From: Alcaligenaceae bacterium 429
GTDB lineage: Bacteria > Pseudomonadota > Gammaproteobacteria > Burkholderiales > Burkholderiaceae_B
Direction of reading: 5' to 3'
Length of the DNA: 40,075 nt
NCBI GenBank assembly: GCA_004791645.1
Contig: SRSN01000005.1
Location: forward strand, 1 to 40,075
Position numbers and translations under genes: made by a program. This document shows positions 24,015 through 33,671 of the stretch, in pieces (position 1 is the stretch's first letter; each line of letters starts with the position of its first letter). The notes below the pieces were generated by a model. That model was not told the DNA's origin. It saw nothing but the letters and a program-made list of their open reading frames with translations, and searched no databases.

Positions 24015-24830
24015 TTACTTTCCTCCGAAAAGGCGTTTAAACAGGCCTGGCTTCTCGTAATCAACAAAACGCAGGGGTTTTTCGTCACCTAGAAAACGAT
24101 CAACCACGTCTTGATACGCTGCTGCTGCATCGCAGCCGCGATCATGGATCACGGGTACACCTTGGTTGGAGGCTTGCAAGACTTCTTCGGATTCTGGAAT
24201 CACGCCAATTAACTTAATGCGCAAAATGTCTTCCACATCTTTGAGGGAAAGCATTTCACCATCAAGTACACGTTTAGGGCTGTAACGTGTAATGAGCAGG
24301 TGCTCTTTAATAGGGGTTTGAGCCGTTTCTGCGCGCAGGGATTTAGCAGACAAAATACCCAACATACGGTCAGAGTCACGTACAGAAGATACTTCAGGGT
24401 TGGTGACCACCAATGCATCGTCTGCAAAGTAGGAGGCCATCAATGCACCTGTTTCAATCCCAGCAGGGGAGTCGCAGACGATGAACTCAAAGTCCATGGC
24501 TTTCAGGTCATCCAGAACCTTGCGAACAGTATCCTTGCTCAGCGCATCTTTATCACGAGTTTGTGAGGCTGGCAGGATATACAGGTTTTCAAGCTGTTTG
24601 TCGCGAATCAGGGCTTGATGTAGCGTGGCTTCACCCTGGATGACATTAACAAAATCGTAAACCACACGACGTTCGCAACCCATGATGAGATCCAGGTTAC
24701 GCAAGCCTACGTCAAAGTCGATTACTACGGTTTTGTGGCCGCGCATGGCAAGGCCGGAAGCAAAACTGGCGCTAGTGGTGGTTTTGCCTACACCACCTTT
24801 ACCGGATGTCACCACAACAATTCGCGTCAT
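24015..24830 (-). CDS. minD: Septum-site determining ATPase MinD
   Basis: A 271-residue ParA/MinD-type ATPase that recruits MinC to the membrane. The deviant Walker [10 protein letters not shown] is at residues 10-18, followed by [34 protein letters not shown] (Walker B) and [16 protein letters not shown]. The C-terminal [10 protein letters not shown] is the amphipathic membrane-targeting helix. GAGGAA lies 10 bases before the ATG. The 102 bases separating it from minC hold a TACGGC/GCCGTA hairpin (3-base loop) without a T-run. Confidence 0.98.
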   Translation of the reverse strand: MTRIVVVTSGKGGVGKTTTSASFASGLAMRGHKTVVIDFDVGLRNLDLIMGCERRVVYDFVNVIQGEATLHQALIRDKQLENLYILPASQTRDKDALSKDTVRKVLDDLKAMDFEFIVCDSPAGIETGALMASYFADDALVVTNPEVSSVRDSDRMLGILSAKSLRAETAQTPIKEHLLITRYSPKRVLDGEMLSLKDVEDILRIKLIGVIPESEEVLQASNQGVPVIHDRGCDAAAAYQDVVDRFLGDEKPLRFVDYEKPGLFKRLFGGK

Positions 24831-24932
24831 GATAGAGCTATTCCTCAGGTTTTTGATCGGTTATACGGCAAGGCCGTACGGGACGCATCTGGCAAGTGTA
24901 ACTGCTTGGCAGACTTCATTTGTAATCAACTG

Positions 24933-25709
24933 TTAAGAAAGCGGGTGGATACTCAGGTTCTCGCCTTCTAGCTGGATCACAGCGGGTTGTTTATGCACCG
25001 GTTTTTCCAGCGGTTCTTCCACGACGCGGTACACACCAGCAATCGCAATCAGTTCCGGGTCTAACTCGGTAGTGAAAATGCGAGCGTTGGTGTCGCCACG
25101 GGCTCCTGCCATCGCTTTACCGCGCAAGGGGCCATACACGTGGATGTTACCATCGGCGATGACTTCGGCGCCTTGACCTACCACACCAATCACTACTAAA
25201 TCAGTATCACGCGCGTAAATGCGTTGACCAGAACGTAATTGTCGATTGATGACCATCGCTGCAGGAGCGATTTGGGTGATGACTTCCGGGGTAACGTTGG
25301 CAGGTTCTGCACTGTGTTCCTGTGCTGTAGACAGCGTAGGAACGTCAGCTTCTGGTACGTTAGGGCTAGCCGTTGGTCGCGTAGGCGCATTAGAAAGGTC
25401 TACTTCTTGTAAACCTGCGTCTTGCGCGGCCTTCAACAATGCACCATTGGCCACCACGCCCACAGCATTAAGTTTGTGGGTGTTCAGGGCTTCCAGTAGG
25501 GCAGTCCAGTCCAACGAAGCATCGTCAGCTAATTGGCTGGCATCCACGACTACAGGTTCATTCTCGAAGAAGGAACCTGCGTCGTGCATGCGCTGTGCCA
25601 ATGCAGTCAGTAGTTCGTCTTGGTCGCTGCTGTGCAGGACCAGTCGTACGGTGTATAAGGTGGCGCTTTTGAAGTCTAGCGCCTGAGGACCTTTACGTGT
25701 TCCAGACAT
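24933..25709 (-). CDS. minC: Septum site-determining protein MinC
   Basis: A 258-residue inhibitor of FtsZ assembly. The N-terminal domain ([17 protein letters not shown] to [13 protein letters not shown], about 1-105) blocks FtsZ polymerisation. A Pro/Glu/Thr-rich linker of about 45 residues follows. The C-terminal beta-helix has [20 protein letters not shown] and [17 protein letters not shown] with the conserved G(R)G..AGA(R)GD core for dimerisation and MinD binding. The start [15 protein letters not shown] lies two bases after the glnS stop (TAATAATG), so glnS and minC are probably coupled. Confidence 0.97.
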   Translation of the reverse strand: MSGTRKGPQALDFKSATLYTVRLVLHSSDQDELLTALAQRMHDAGSFFENEPVVVDASQLADDASLDWTALLEALNTHKLNAVGVVANGALLKAAQDAGLQEVDLSNAPTRPTASPNVPEADVPTLSTAQEHSAEPANVTPEVITQIAPAAMVINRQLRSGQRIYARDTDLVVIGVVGQGAEVIADGNIHVYGPLRGKAMAGARGDTNARIFTTELDPELIAIAGVYRVVEEPLEKPVHKQPAVIQLEGENLSIHPLS

Positions 25710-25711
25710 TA

Positions 25712-27469
25712 TTACACCCAAGTATCACGCAAGGTGGCTGTACGATTCAGTACAGGTTTTTCTGGCGTGGACTCAATAGGATCAGCCATAAAGTAACCCA
25801 AACGCTCAAACTGCCAGCGAGCACCAGGTTCAGCTACCAAGCCAGGCTCTACCCATGCGTCTACGGTAGTCAGCGAGTTAGGGTTCAGCAATGCTAAGAA
25901 GTCTTTGTCACCGGTGTCTGGATGTGGATCGCTGAACAGGCGGTCGTACAGACGTACTTGAGCAGGGATGGCGTGAGGCACGCTAATCCATGTGATATTG
26001 CCTTTTACTTTGACGGAGTCTGCTCCGGGCGTGCCGCTCTTTGTTTCAGGCATGTACTCTACATACACTTCAGTAACATTGCCGTTGTCGTCTTGCTTGT
26101 AGCCTGTGCATGTTACGACGTAGCCGTATTTCAGGCGTACGGTGTTGCCAGGGTACAGACGGAAGTATTTCTTCTCTGGTTCAATACGGAAGTCGTCACG
26201 CTCAATCCACAACTCGCGGCTCAATGGGAAGGTGCGTACGCCTGCTTCGGGGTCTTTGGGGTGAGCAGGTGCAGAGCACTCTTCGCTTTGACCTTCCGGG
26301 TAGTTGGTGATGATCAGTTTGATAGGATCCAACACCGCAACGCTACGAGGTGCTTTAGGGTCCAGATCGTCACGCAGTGCTTGTTCCAGAATGCTGTAAT
26401 CAATACGGGAATCGGCTTTGGACACACCAATGCGTTCGCAGAATAGACGAATAGCTTCAGGGGTGTAACCACGACGGCGCAAGCCAGCCAAGGTAGGCAT
26501 ACGTGGATCGTCCCAACCGTTAACGTGGTTTTCTACTACCAATTGACGCAGTTTGCGTTTGCTGGTGACCACGTAGCTTAGGTATAGGCGTGCAAACTCG
26601 TACTGTTGTGGCAGTGGGTCAGCCAAGAAGCCTAAGTCGCGTAGACGCTCTAATGTCCAGTTGTAGAAGGGGCGTTGGTCTTCAAATTCCAGCGTACAGA
26701 TACTGTGCGTAATTTTTTCCAGTGCGTCTTCTACTGGGTGCGCCCAGCTGTACATAGGGTAAATGCACCATTTGTTGCCAGTGCGGTGGTGTTCAGCATG
26801 ACGAATACGGTACATCACTGGGTCGCGCATATTGATGTTGGGCGATGCCATGTCAATTTTGGCGCGCAACGCCATGCTGCCGTCTGGATGTTTTCCATCA
26901 CGCATTTCACGTAGCAATGTCAGAGACTCTTCTACAGGGCGATCACGCCATGGAGAGTTAGTGCCGGGCGATTTTAAGGTGCCGCGGGTTTCACGCATTT
27001 GCTCTGGACTTTGTTCGTCTACGTAAGCGAAGCCGGCTTTGATCAGCGCTTCAGCAAACGCGTACATGTCATCGAAATAATCACTGGCAAAGTACAAGTT
27101 AGTTTCATTTTGGAAATTCCAATCGAAGCCTAACCAGTGCACCATATCAATAATGGCGTCTACGTATTCCTGTTCTTCTTTTTCAGGGTTGGTGTCGTCA
27201 AAACGCAAATGGCAGGCGCCTAAATAGTCGCGTGCCAAACCGAAGTTCAGGCAAATACTTTTGGCATGGCCAATGTGCAAATAACCGTTTGGTTCGGGAG
27301 GGAAGCGAGTGCGAATGCGGGCAGGGTCTATGTCTGCAGCGGCGTGTACCTGCTCTGGACCTGGTTTTCCGCCCCAGCGTTTGGACGCATGACGCTGAGC
27401 CTTCAGATCTTGGTCGATAATGGAGCGTAGGAAATTCGAAACAGGAGCCGTTGTAGATTCAGTGGTCAT
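25712..27469 (-). CDS. glnS: Glutaminyl-tRNA synthetase
   Basis: A class I aminoacyl-tRNA synthetase of 585 residues that charges tRNA-Gln. The Rossmann core contains [20 protein letters not shown] (HIGH motif, about residues 50-70) and [11 protein letters not shown], the KMSKS-equivalent. HEHRTG-like [20 protein letters not shown] is the Glu/Gln specificity region, and the anticodon-binding beta-barrels end with [15 protein letters not shown] 27469 ([16 protein letters not shown]) fits homologues. It precedes minCDE on the same strand with only two bases before minC. Confidence 0.98.
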   Translation of the reverse strand: MTTESTTAPVSNFLRSIIDQDLKAQRHASKRWGGKPGPEQVHAAADIDPARIRTRFPPEPNGYLHIGHAKSICLNFGLARDYLGACHLRFDDTNPEKEEQEYVDAIIDMVHWLGFDWNFQNETNLYFASDYFDDMYAFAEALIKAGFAYVDEQSPEQMRETRGTLKSPGTNSPWRDRPVEESLTLLREMRDGKHPDGSMALRAKIDMASPNINMRDPVMYRIRHAEHHRTGNKWCIYPMYSWAHPVEDALEKITHSICTLEFEDQRPFYNWTLERLRDLGFLADPLPQQYEFARLYLSYVVTSKRKLRQLVVENHVNGWDDPRMPTLAGLRRRGYTPEAIRLFCERIGVSKADSRIDYSILEQALRDDLDPKAPRSVAVLDPIKLIITNYPEGQSEECSAPAHPKDPEAGVRTFPLSRELWIERDDFRIEPEKKYFRLYPGNTVRLKYGYVVTCTGYKQDDNGNVTEVYVEYMPETKSGTPGADSVKVKGNITWISVPHAIPAQVRLYDRLFSDPHPDTGDKDFLALLNPNSLTTVDAWVEPGLVAEPGARWQFERLGYFMADPIESTPEKPVLNRTATLRDTWV

Positions 27470-27493
27470 ACGTAAAATACAAAGAAAATAATC

Positions 27494-27506
27494 GGGTGAA
27501 TCACCC
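27494..27506. promoter_or_regulatory. 13-bp palindrome between glnS and the bd-like operon
   Basis: GGGTGAATCACCC is a perfect palindrome around one base. It lies 25 bases before the glnS ATG and 76 bases before the bd-like operon, so it could be an operator for either gene. The binding factor is unknown. Confidence 0.4.
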
Positions 27507-27582
27507 ATTTTGCCATGTTCTGTTCATATCATGCGCTTTTCATCAGCACAATTCATAAACACGTTCTAAACTAGCTGACATT

Positions 27583-28920
27583 ATGACGCATTCTGCCCTT
27601 TGGTTATCACAGTTGCAGTTTTTTAGCAGTCTGAGCTTCATGGCAATCTTCTTTGCAATGGAGCTTGGACTCGCGTGGCTGTTGCTGATATTTAGGTTAC
27701 GTACCTTGTCTGGCTTGCATTCAGTCTGGCTGGCTAGCTACCGTTTTTGGGTACGGGTATTTGCGTTAACCGTGGTGCTAGGCTTTGCTTCCAGCTTGCC
27801 CATACTGATTCAATTAGGCAGTTTGTGGCCAGGTTTTAGCAGCCGTACCAGCGAAGTATCTGGGCCATTGATCGCGTTAGCCTTGGCCGTAACCTTAGTC
27901 TTTAAAAGTGGCTTCTTGGGCTTAATGCTCTTTGCTTACAGGACCTTACCGCATTGGTTACACACTATTGTGGTAGCGATAGTAGCTATAGGTAGTACCG
28001 TAACGGTGAGTGTGTTGATTGCCTTGTCGTCATGGATGCAGGTTCCTACAGGCGTGCAGTGGCAAGATAAGGGGTATCTGGTTACCGATTGGTATGAGCT
28101 GCTAACAGGTCCTGCCTTTGTATGGCAATTGGCGGTGTTTTTGCTGTTGAGCATGGTGGTTGCCTGCTGCTTTGTGATGGCAGTCACAGCGGCTAAGAGT
28201 TTGCGAAGACCCGCCGATGAAAGTGAGCGCCGTGCTTTTAGGTTGGTGCTGTGGGTGTTGTTGCTAAGCACAGTCTTGCTAGTGGCCGCAGTATGGGGCT
28301 ATGGGCAAATGGTAGTGCAATACGAACCTTTAAAAGCTCTCGCTACAGTAGCGCGCTGGCATGCAAATACCGAAGTGTTTTGGCCATTTATTGCGTATCC
28401 AGCAGGCCCCGAAGCCGGTAACTTATATAGCTATGGCTGGCGAGGTATGGGGGCGATGTGGATCCCACTATCTGAAACTGGTGAGTATCTGCACTTGGAA
28501 GGGCAAAGTAGTTTGCCGCCAGTAGCACTAGTTTTTTTCAGCTTCAGAATTGCATTACTGTTAGGTGCTGCGATTCTCCTGGTTTCTGTTCTGACATGCT
28601 GGCGCGTACGACCACAGCATTACGACCCTTCTGCATTGTCCGTAGGCTGGCGTAGAGTGTTAATCGCTATGGGCGCAGCCGGATGGCTACTACTAGTTGT
28701 AGGCTTGTTGTACCACTTCTCAGGTGCCTTGCCGTATATGGTGAACGGGTCTATCAAGTTTACCGATGTGTTTTCCGATGTACCGTTTGAGTCAGCCTTG
28801 GCTTCATTGGTGAGCTATGCCGTTGTCTATGGCTTTTGCTTAGTAGGATTTTTCATGCTGGTTCGCTATATCGTGCGTTACGGTGTGGTGCCGGTGGCTC
28901 GTAGAAGGGGACGTGCATGA
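27583..28920 (+). CDS. Cytochrome bd oxidase subunit I-like protein lacking haem ligands
   Basis: A 445-residue membrane protein with about nine segments. It aligns with E. coli CydA without gaps over LSQLQFFSSLSF...LGLAWLLL, SSWMQVPTG, QYEPLKALATVARW and FFSFRIALLLG. Ligand positions are changed: His19 is Met20, Glu99 is Ala100, Glu107 is Lys108, His186 is Val185, Met393 is Ala324, Glu445 is Val372. The quinone-loop lysine (E. coli 252) is kept as Lys251, but Glu257 is Val256. The Q-loop is short (445 versus about 520 residues in E. coli). The frame is intact, so it is not a decayed gene. It overlaps the subunit II gene by 4 bases (ATGA). Oxygen reduction by a normal haem b558/b595/d set looks impossible; its activity is unknown. 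Confidence 0.8.
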   Translation: MTHSALWLSQLQFFSSLSFMAIFFAMELGLAWLLLIFRLRTLSGLHSVWLASYRFWVRVFALTVVLGFASSLPILIQLGSLWPGFSSRTSEVSGPLIALALAVTLVFKSGFLGLMLFAYRTLPHWLHTIVVAIVAIGSTVTVSVLIALSSWMQVPTGVQWQDKGYLVTDWYELLTGPAFVWQLAVFLLLSMVVACCFVMAVTAAKSLRRPADESERRAFRLVLWVLLLSTVLLVAAVWGYGQMVVQYEPLKALATVARWHANTEVFWPFIAYPAGPEAGNLYSYGWRGMGAMWIPLSETGEYLHLEGQSSLPPVALVFFSFRIALLLGAAILLVSVLTCWRVRPQHYDPSALSVGWRRVLIAMGAAGWLLLVVGLLYHFSGALPYMVNGSIKFTDVFSDVPFESALASLVSYAVVYGFCLVGFFMLVRYIVRYGVVPVARRRGRA

Positions 28921-29966
28921 TAGAAGTCTTAGCTAATGCGATGGGGCTGGCCATTACTGACCCCGTGTTCTGGATGCCGCTGGTATTCTTAGGGCTGTTT
29001 TTTGTAGTTGTGCTGGCGGGCACTATTTTGGATGGTTTTGATATAGGCGTAGGCAGCTTGTCGCTGATTGCGCCTGCGGCACTGCGCCCACGTATGCTGT
29101 CCTTGCTTAGTCCATGGCGCGATGCCAATGAGTACTGGCTGTTCTTGGGTATGGTGCTGTTTTTCTGCGCTTTCCCCTATGCGTGGGAAGCCGTGATGGG
29201 CAGCTTGTACTTACCGCTATGTGGATTAGCCTTAGGCGTCTTGCTGCGTTCGGTCAGTTTTGAAATGCGCTTACGTGCCCCCGCTGAATTGCAAGCCAAG
29301 TGGCAAGTGGCCTTTGGTGTGGGCTCGGTGATTACAGCCTTTGTACACGGTGTGTTGTTGGCCAAAGTGGTGGTCAGCTTTAATAGCGGCGCAGGCTACT
29401 TTTGGTTCAGTATTTTCATGGGGCTCTGCTCTGTTGCAGCGTACGCGTTACTGGGTGCTAGCTGGTTAATCATGCGTGAAGCCGGCGAGCTGCGTGCTAG
29501 AGCTGTGCGCTGGGGAAGCGTGACCGTACGTTGGTTTGCTGCTGGAGCGATTGCTGCGTCGGTGGTGTTGGCGTTGGCGAACCCCGGTGTACTGCTGAAA
29601 TGGAGTGAAGGTCTACAGCGTGTGGTTGTGTTGGTGTTGTGGGGCGCCTTGTTGCTGTGCTTTATCTCACTAGAGATGTGTCTGCAGCGCATGATTAACA
29701 GTAGTTACCGCACAACCGCATTGCCGTTTATGCTGACCCTGCTAGTGTTTGTTGCCGTGATGTCCGGTTTGGCCTTTAGCTTTTTCCCCTTTTTGGTGCT
29801 GGATGAAATCACCATCTGGGATGCGGCAGCCTCATTGCCCGTGATGCAAATAGTGGGTGGTGTGGCAGTACTGATCATTCCTATCATGTTGCTCTTCAAT
29901 ATTTGGGTTTATAAGGGAATGTTCGGGCTTTCTAAACCGCCTCAGCCTCCTGAGTTCAGAGGTTAA
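28917..29966 (+). CDS. Cytochrome bd oxidase subunit II-like protein (CydB family)
   Basis: A 349-residue membrane protein with about eight to nine segments. It keeps CydB landmarks: LAGTILDGFDIGVGSLSL (Asp39, Asp42), SPWRDANEYWLFLGMVLFF (Asp69, Glu72), LLRSVSFEMRLRA, and the C-terminal FPFLVLDEITIWDAAAS and IPIMLLFNIWVYKGMFG. In E. coli CydB the matching acidic residues Asp29 and Asp58 help proton uptake and haem environment. It overlaps subunit I by 4 bases and precedes the ClcB-like gene by 2 bases, so all three share one message. No CydX-like small subunit or cydDC is visible. Confidence 0.85.
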   Translation: MIEVLANAMGLAITDPVFWMPLVFLGLFFVVVLAGTILDGFDIGVGSLSLIAPAALRPRMLSLLSPWRDANEYWLFLGMVLFFCAFPYAWEAVMGSLYLPLCGLALGVLLRSVSFEMRLRAPAELQAKWQVAFGVGSVITAFVHGVLLAKVVVSFNSGAGYFWFSIFMGLCSVAAYALLGASWLIMREAGELRARAVRWGSVTVRWFAAGAIAASVVLALANPGVLLKWSEGLQRVVVLVLWGALLLCFISLEMCLQRMINSSYRTTALPFMLTLLVFVAVMSGLAFSFFPFLVLDEITIWDAAASLPVMQIVGGVAVLIIPIMLLFNIWVYKGMFGLSKPPQPPEFRG

Positions 29967-29968
29967 CA

Positions 29969-31753
29969 GTGCAGGACACCCCAAGTTCATCCCCCGGGCT
30001 TATGTCTACCCGACAAAAGCTGGGGCAAGCATCTACCATGCTGTGGGTGCTGGGTTGGGCTGTGTTAATGGGTATTGCTGGCGCCCTATCAATTTGGCTG
30101 TTTCATGAAGCCATGTTTCTGGTGCAACGTTTATTAACGGGGCAATCCGGAGAAATTTCCGATGTGATGCGTGACTTGTCATGGTGGTGGCGTTTATTGC
30201 TGCCTACTATTGGCGGGTTGGTGGCCGGTATCTTGTTGTGGCTAGCAAAGCGGCGCAAAAGTACTATGGCCGATGACTATATGGAAGCCGTGACCTTGGG
30301 TGATGGGCGCTTGTCTATTCGCCAAGGGTTGTTGCGTACGTTGTCTTCCTTGTTTACGGTAGCGACGGGTGGATCCATCGGTAGGGAAGGGGCCATGATC
30401 CACTTGGCCTCGCTAGTGGCGTCGATGTTGGGGCGTTTGCTGCAGGTGGGCGCAACGCACCTGCGCTTGTTGGTTGCCTGTGGTGGCGCGGCAGGCGTGA
30501 GCGCCGCGTATGGCACCCCTTTAGCGGGTGCGGTGTTTGTGGCCGAGATCGTACTGGGTACGTTAAATATACAAAGCCTAGGCCCTTTATTAGTGGCGGC
30601 AGCAGTAGCCAACCTAACCATGCGTATCGTGGGGATTTATCAGCCCTTATACGAGATGCCTGACGTGCAAAGCGTGGTAGGCATGGATATCTGGGTGTTT
30701 GTGCTACTGGGTGTCTTGGTAGGCGTGGCGGCACCCGGTTTTCTGAAACTGATGACGGTATTTAAATCCTACTTTGAGCGCACAGGTATCCCGCTATTTT
30801 TGCGTTTGGCAGTAGGGGGTGTGTTGCTAGGCTTGCTGCTGATTGCTATCCCTGATGTGGCGGGTAATGGCTATAGCGTAGTGACTGCCTTATTGCATGA
30901 ACCTTGGGCATGGTACATGGTGGTGGGGATGCTGTTTGCTAAAGTGTTGGCTACAGCGTTAACCGTAGGTTCTGGGGCTATTGGTGGTGTGTTTACCCCA
31001 GCGCTATTTGTGGGTGCAGCATTTGGTACCTTGTGTGGGCAACTGTTGTTGTCTGTGGTGCCGGGTCTGAGCATTCCCTTGCACCTGTTTACCTTAGTGG
31101 GCATGGGGGCGTTTTTGGGCGCGGCTACTAGTGCGCCACTCATGGCTATTTTGATGCTGTTTGAAATGACGCTTAGCTATGCGTTGGTGTTGCCACTGAT
31201 TGTTGCGACGGTAGTGGCATACTTTGTGGCACGCTTACTCGCCGAAGTTGCTATGTATGACGTGGTACTAGTACGAGAACAAAACGAACGTTTGCGTAGC
31301 ACCTTGCGGCATACGCGTTTGAACGAATTGGTACGGCCCGCCGAAACCGTACTCAAAGACGACGCCAAGATTAGCGAAGCGTTGCAGATGTTCTTAGATT
31401 ACCCCGTCAAATACGTGTACGTGGTGGATGCGAATAATGTGTTCCAAGGGGTGGTGGCTCAACAAGATTTAACCCGCTTGTTATTGCATCACTTGGACAC
31501 CGAAAAACTCACTTTGGCTGATGTGTTGCGCCCAGACTTTGTGAAAACCTTAACGCCTAATATGAGTTTGGATGAAGCTCAAGATTACTTTGTGAGTTTT
31601 AGTGGTGAGCGTTTGCCAGTGTTAAGCGAAGAGACCGAGCCCCGCTTATTGGGTGTAGTCTATAAGTCGGCGTTGTTGGAAAAATATACGGCCATCAAGC
31701 GCTCTCTGGATGCGGCAGAAGTTACAGCAGTTTTTAATAGCACCAAATCGTGA
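29969..31753 (+). CDS. clcB: ClcB-type chloride channel/antiporter with C-terminal CBS pair
   Basis: A 594-residue ClC protein close to E. coli ClcB: TMADDYMEAVTLGDGRLS replaces the usual GSGIP loop, as in ClcB, followed by GGSIGREGAMIHLAS with the gating glutamate Glu140, AAYGTPLAGAVFVAEIVLGT, and GSGAIGGVFTPALFVGAAFG. Residues about 455-590 form two CBS domains (LKDDAKISEALQMFLDYPVK; PNMSLDEAQDYF), which E. coli ClcB lacks and which commonly bind adenine nucleotides. The start is GTG with AGAGG 6 bases upstream; ATG at 30002 lacks a ribosome-binding site. It is the third gene of the bd-like operon. Whether it is a channel or Cl-/H+ exchanger cannot be told. Confidence 0.9.
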   Translation: MQDTPSSSPGLMSTRQKLGQASTMLWVLGWAVLMGIAGALSIWLFHEAMFLVQRLLTGQSGEISDVMRDLSWWWRLLLPTIGGLVAGILLWLAKRRKSTMADDYMEAVTLGDGRLSIRQGLLRTLSSLFTVATGGSIGREGAMIHLASLVASMLGRLLQVGATHLRLLVACGGAAGVSAAYGTPLAGAVFVAEIVLGTLNIQSLGPLLVAAAVANLTMRIVGIYQPLYEMPDVQSVVGMDIWVFVLLGVLVGVAAPGFLKLMTVFKSYFERTGIPLFLRLAVGGVLLGLLLIAIPDVAGNGYSVVTALLHEPWAWYMVVGMLFAKVLATALTVGSGAIGGVFTPALFVGAAFGTLCGQLLLSVVPGLSIPLHLFTLVGMGAFLGAATSAPLMAILMLFEMTLSYALVLPLIVATVVAYFVARLLAEVAMYDVVLVREQNERLRSTLRHTRLNELVRPAETVLKDDAKISEALQMFLDYPVKYVYVVDANNVFQGVVAQQDLTRLLLHHLDTEKLTLADVLRPDFVKTLTPNMSLDEAQDYFVSFSGERLPVLSEETEPRLLGVVYKSALLEKYTAIKRSLDAAEVTAVFNSTKS

Positions 31754-31847
31754 GTCGCCTAGGGTTTTCTGGTACAGTCTACGGGCTGAAGTCAAAGCGT
31801 TGCTCATTCTGCGGTACGCTTATCTCTTGTTTTAATTGAAAATTTTC

Positions 31848-33671
31848 ATGTCTGATCCCGCTCTGGAAACCCTGCAAAATGTGTTTGGCTATGATGCCTT
31901 CAGGGGAGACCAACGCGCGATTATCGAACAAGTAGTGACTGGCGGTGATGCGCTGGTATTAATGCCAACCGGTGGCGGTAAGTCGCTGTGTTATCAAATT
32001 CCCGCCCTGATACGGCCGGGTACGGGCATTGTGATTTCCCCCCTTATTGCGTTGATGCAAGATCAGGTTGATGCCCTGACTGAGCTAGGGGTGCGCGCGG
32101 CCTATTTAAACTCCACTCAAGAATGGGCGCAAACCCGCGAGGTAGAACGTGCGTTTCTGGCGGGTGAGTTAGATCTGTTGTATGTGGCCCCCGAGCGCTT
32201 GTTGACTGACCGTTGCCTAGATTTGCTGGCGCGTGGTCATATTGCCTTGTTTGCCATTGACGAGGCGCACTGTGTGTCCCAGTGGGGGCACGATTTTCGT
32301 CCTGAGTATTTGGGCTTGTCTTATTTGGCAGAGCGCTGGCCAGATGTGCCGCGTATCGCGCTGACAGCCACAGCCACAGCCGAAACTCGTCATGAAATTG
32401 CTGAGCGTTTATCGCTGCATCATGCTGAGCATTTTGTGTCCAGCTTTGATAGGCCCAATATTTGCTATCGCATCGTAGAGAAAAACGATGTGCGTCGTCA
32501 GTTATTGAGTTTGGTTCGAGATGAGCATCCGGGCGAAAGCGGTATTGTGTATTGCTTATCGCGTGCGCGAGTAGAGGATACGGCTGAGTTCTTAGTACGA
32601 GAAGGTGTGAATGCGTTGCCGTACCATGCTGGCTTAAGTGCGGCGGTACGTGCGCAGAACCAATCCCGCTTTCTGCGAGAGGATGGGGTGGTGATGGTGG
32701 CGACCATCGCCTTTGGTATGGGGGTGAATAAGCCCGATGTGCGGTTTGTGGCGCACATTGATTTACCCAAATCTATTGAAGGCTATTACCAAGAGACCGG
32801 GCGTGCAGGCCGCGATGGTGAACCGGCTACAGCATGGTTAGCGTATGGTTTGCAAGACGTGGTGCAGTTGCATCGCATGATTAGTGACTCACAGGCCGAG
32901 GAAAGCCACCGGCGTACGCAAGGGCGTCAGCTGGATGCCATGCTGGGCTTGTGCGAAACCGTGAGCTGCCGACGCCAATCGTTGTTGGCGTATTTTGGCG
33001 AGACCATACATAACTGCCAAAACTGCGATACGTGTATGCAGCCCCCAGAGTCATGGGACGGCACGGTAGCTGCTCAGAAATTATTGTCAGCGGTATATCG
33101 TTTATGGCGAGAGCGAGGCCAACGCTTTGGTGCAGGGCACTTGATTGATATTTTGCGCGGCAAAGAAACTGAGCGAGTCAAAGAGTACGGCCATCAAAGC
33201 CTAAGCGTGTTTGGTATAGGCAGTGATATTAACGATCAGGGTTGGCGTGGCGTATTGCGACAGCTGTTGGCACTCAATGTGCTGGCTGTAGACACGCAAG
33301 GTTACGGTACCTTGGGGTTAACAGAAAAAGCTAGACCAGTGCTTAAAGGTGAGCAGCAGCTAATGTTCAGGCGTGAAGCCACTATTGCTTCCAAGGCTAC
33401 ACGTAGCAGTAAACCCGCCACACAGTTGCCGCCTGAAGCTCAGCCCTTTTTCCAAGCTTTGCGTGAGTGGCGTTCCGTGGTGGCAAAAGAGCACGAAGTG
33501 CCCGCCTACATTATTTTTAATGATGCGACCTTGAGGCAGATAGCCATAGAGCAGCCTCAAGATTTAGACGATTTACGCTGTATTTCGGGTGTGGGCGTGC
33601 GTAAGCTTAAAGCCTACGGTGACGATTTGCTGGCCTGCGTGGCCAGCGTTGCTGAATCGTTAGTCGAATAA
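31848..33671 (+). CDS. recQ: ATP-dependent DNA helicase RecQ
   Basis: A 607-residue 3'-5' helicase for recombination and fork repair. Helicase domain: [13 protein letters not shown] (motif 0), [15 protein letters not shown] (Walker A), [19 protein letters not shown] (DEAH plus aromatic loop), [42 protein letters not shown] (motif VI). The RecQ zinc-binding domain has [12 protein letters not shown] and CQNCDTC, then a winged helix, and the C-terminal HRDC domain ([18 protein letters not shown]). ATG 31848 is preferred to the TTG four codons earlier. Its 3' end overlaps the convergent ruvB by 12 bases. Confidence 0.97.
   Translation: MSDPALETLQNVFGYDAFRGDQRAIIEQVVTGGDALVLMPTGGGKSLCYQIPALIRPGTGIVISPLIALMQDQVDALTELGVRAAYLNSTQEWAQTREVERAFLAGELDLLYVAPERLLTDRCLDLLARGHIALFAIDEAHCVSQWGHDFRPEYLGLSYLAERWPDVPRIALTATATAETRHEIAERLSLHHAEHFVSSFDRPNICYRIVEKNDVRRQLLSLVRDEHPGESGIVYCLSRARVEDTAEFLVREGVNALPYHAGLSAAVRAQNQSRFLREDGVVMVATIAFGMGVNKPDVRFVAHIDLPKSIEGYYQETGRAGRDGEPATAWLAYGLQDVVQLHRMISDSQAEESHRRTQGRQLDAMLGLCETVSCRRQSLLAYFGETIHNCQNCDTCMQPPESWDGTVAAQKLLSAVYRLWRERGQRFGAGHLIDILRGKETERVKEYGHQSLSVFGIGSDINDQGWRGVLRQLLALNVLAVDTQGYGTLGLTEKARPVLKGEQQLMFRREATIASKATRSSKPATQLPPEAQPFFQALREWRSVVAKEHEVPAYIIFNDATLRQIAIEQPQDLDDLRCISGVGVRKLKAYGDDLLACVASVAESLVE

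Noticed and set aside
27583-28920. Decay or frameshift as explanation for missing haem ligands
   Set aside because: The frame is uninterrupted, membrane segments and loops align with few gaps, and the partner subunit is conserved.
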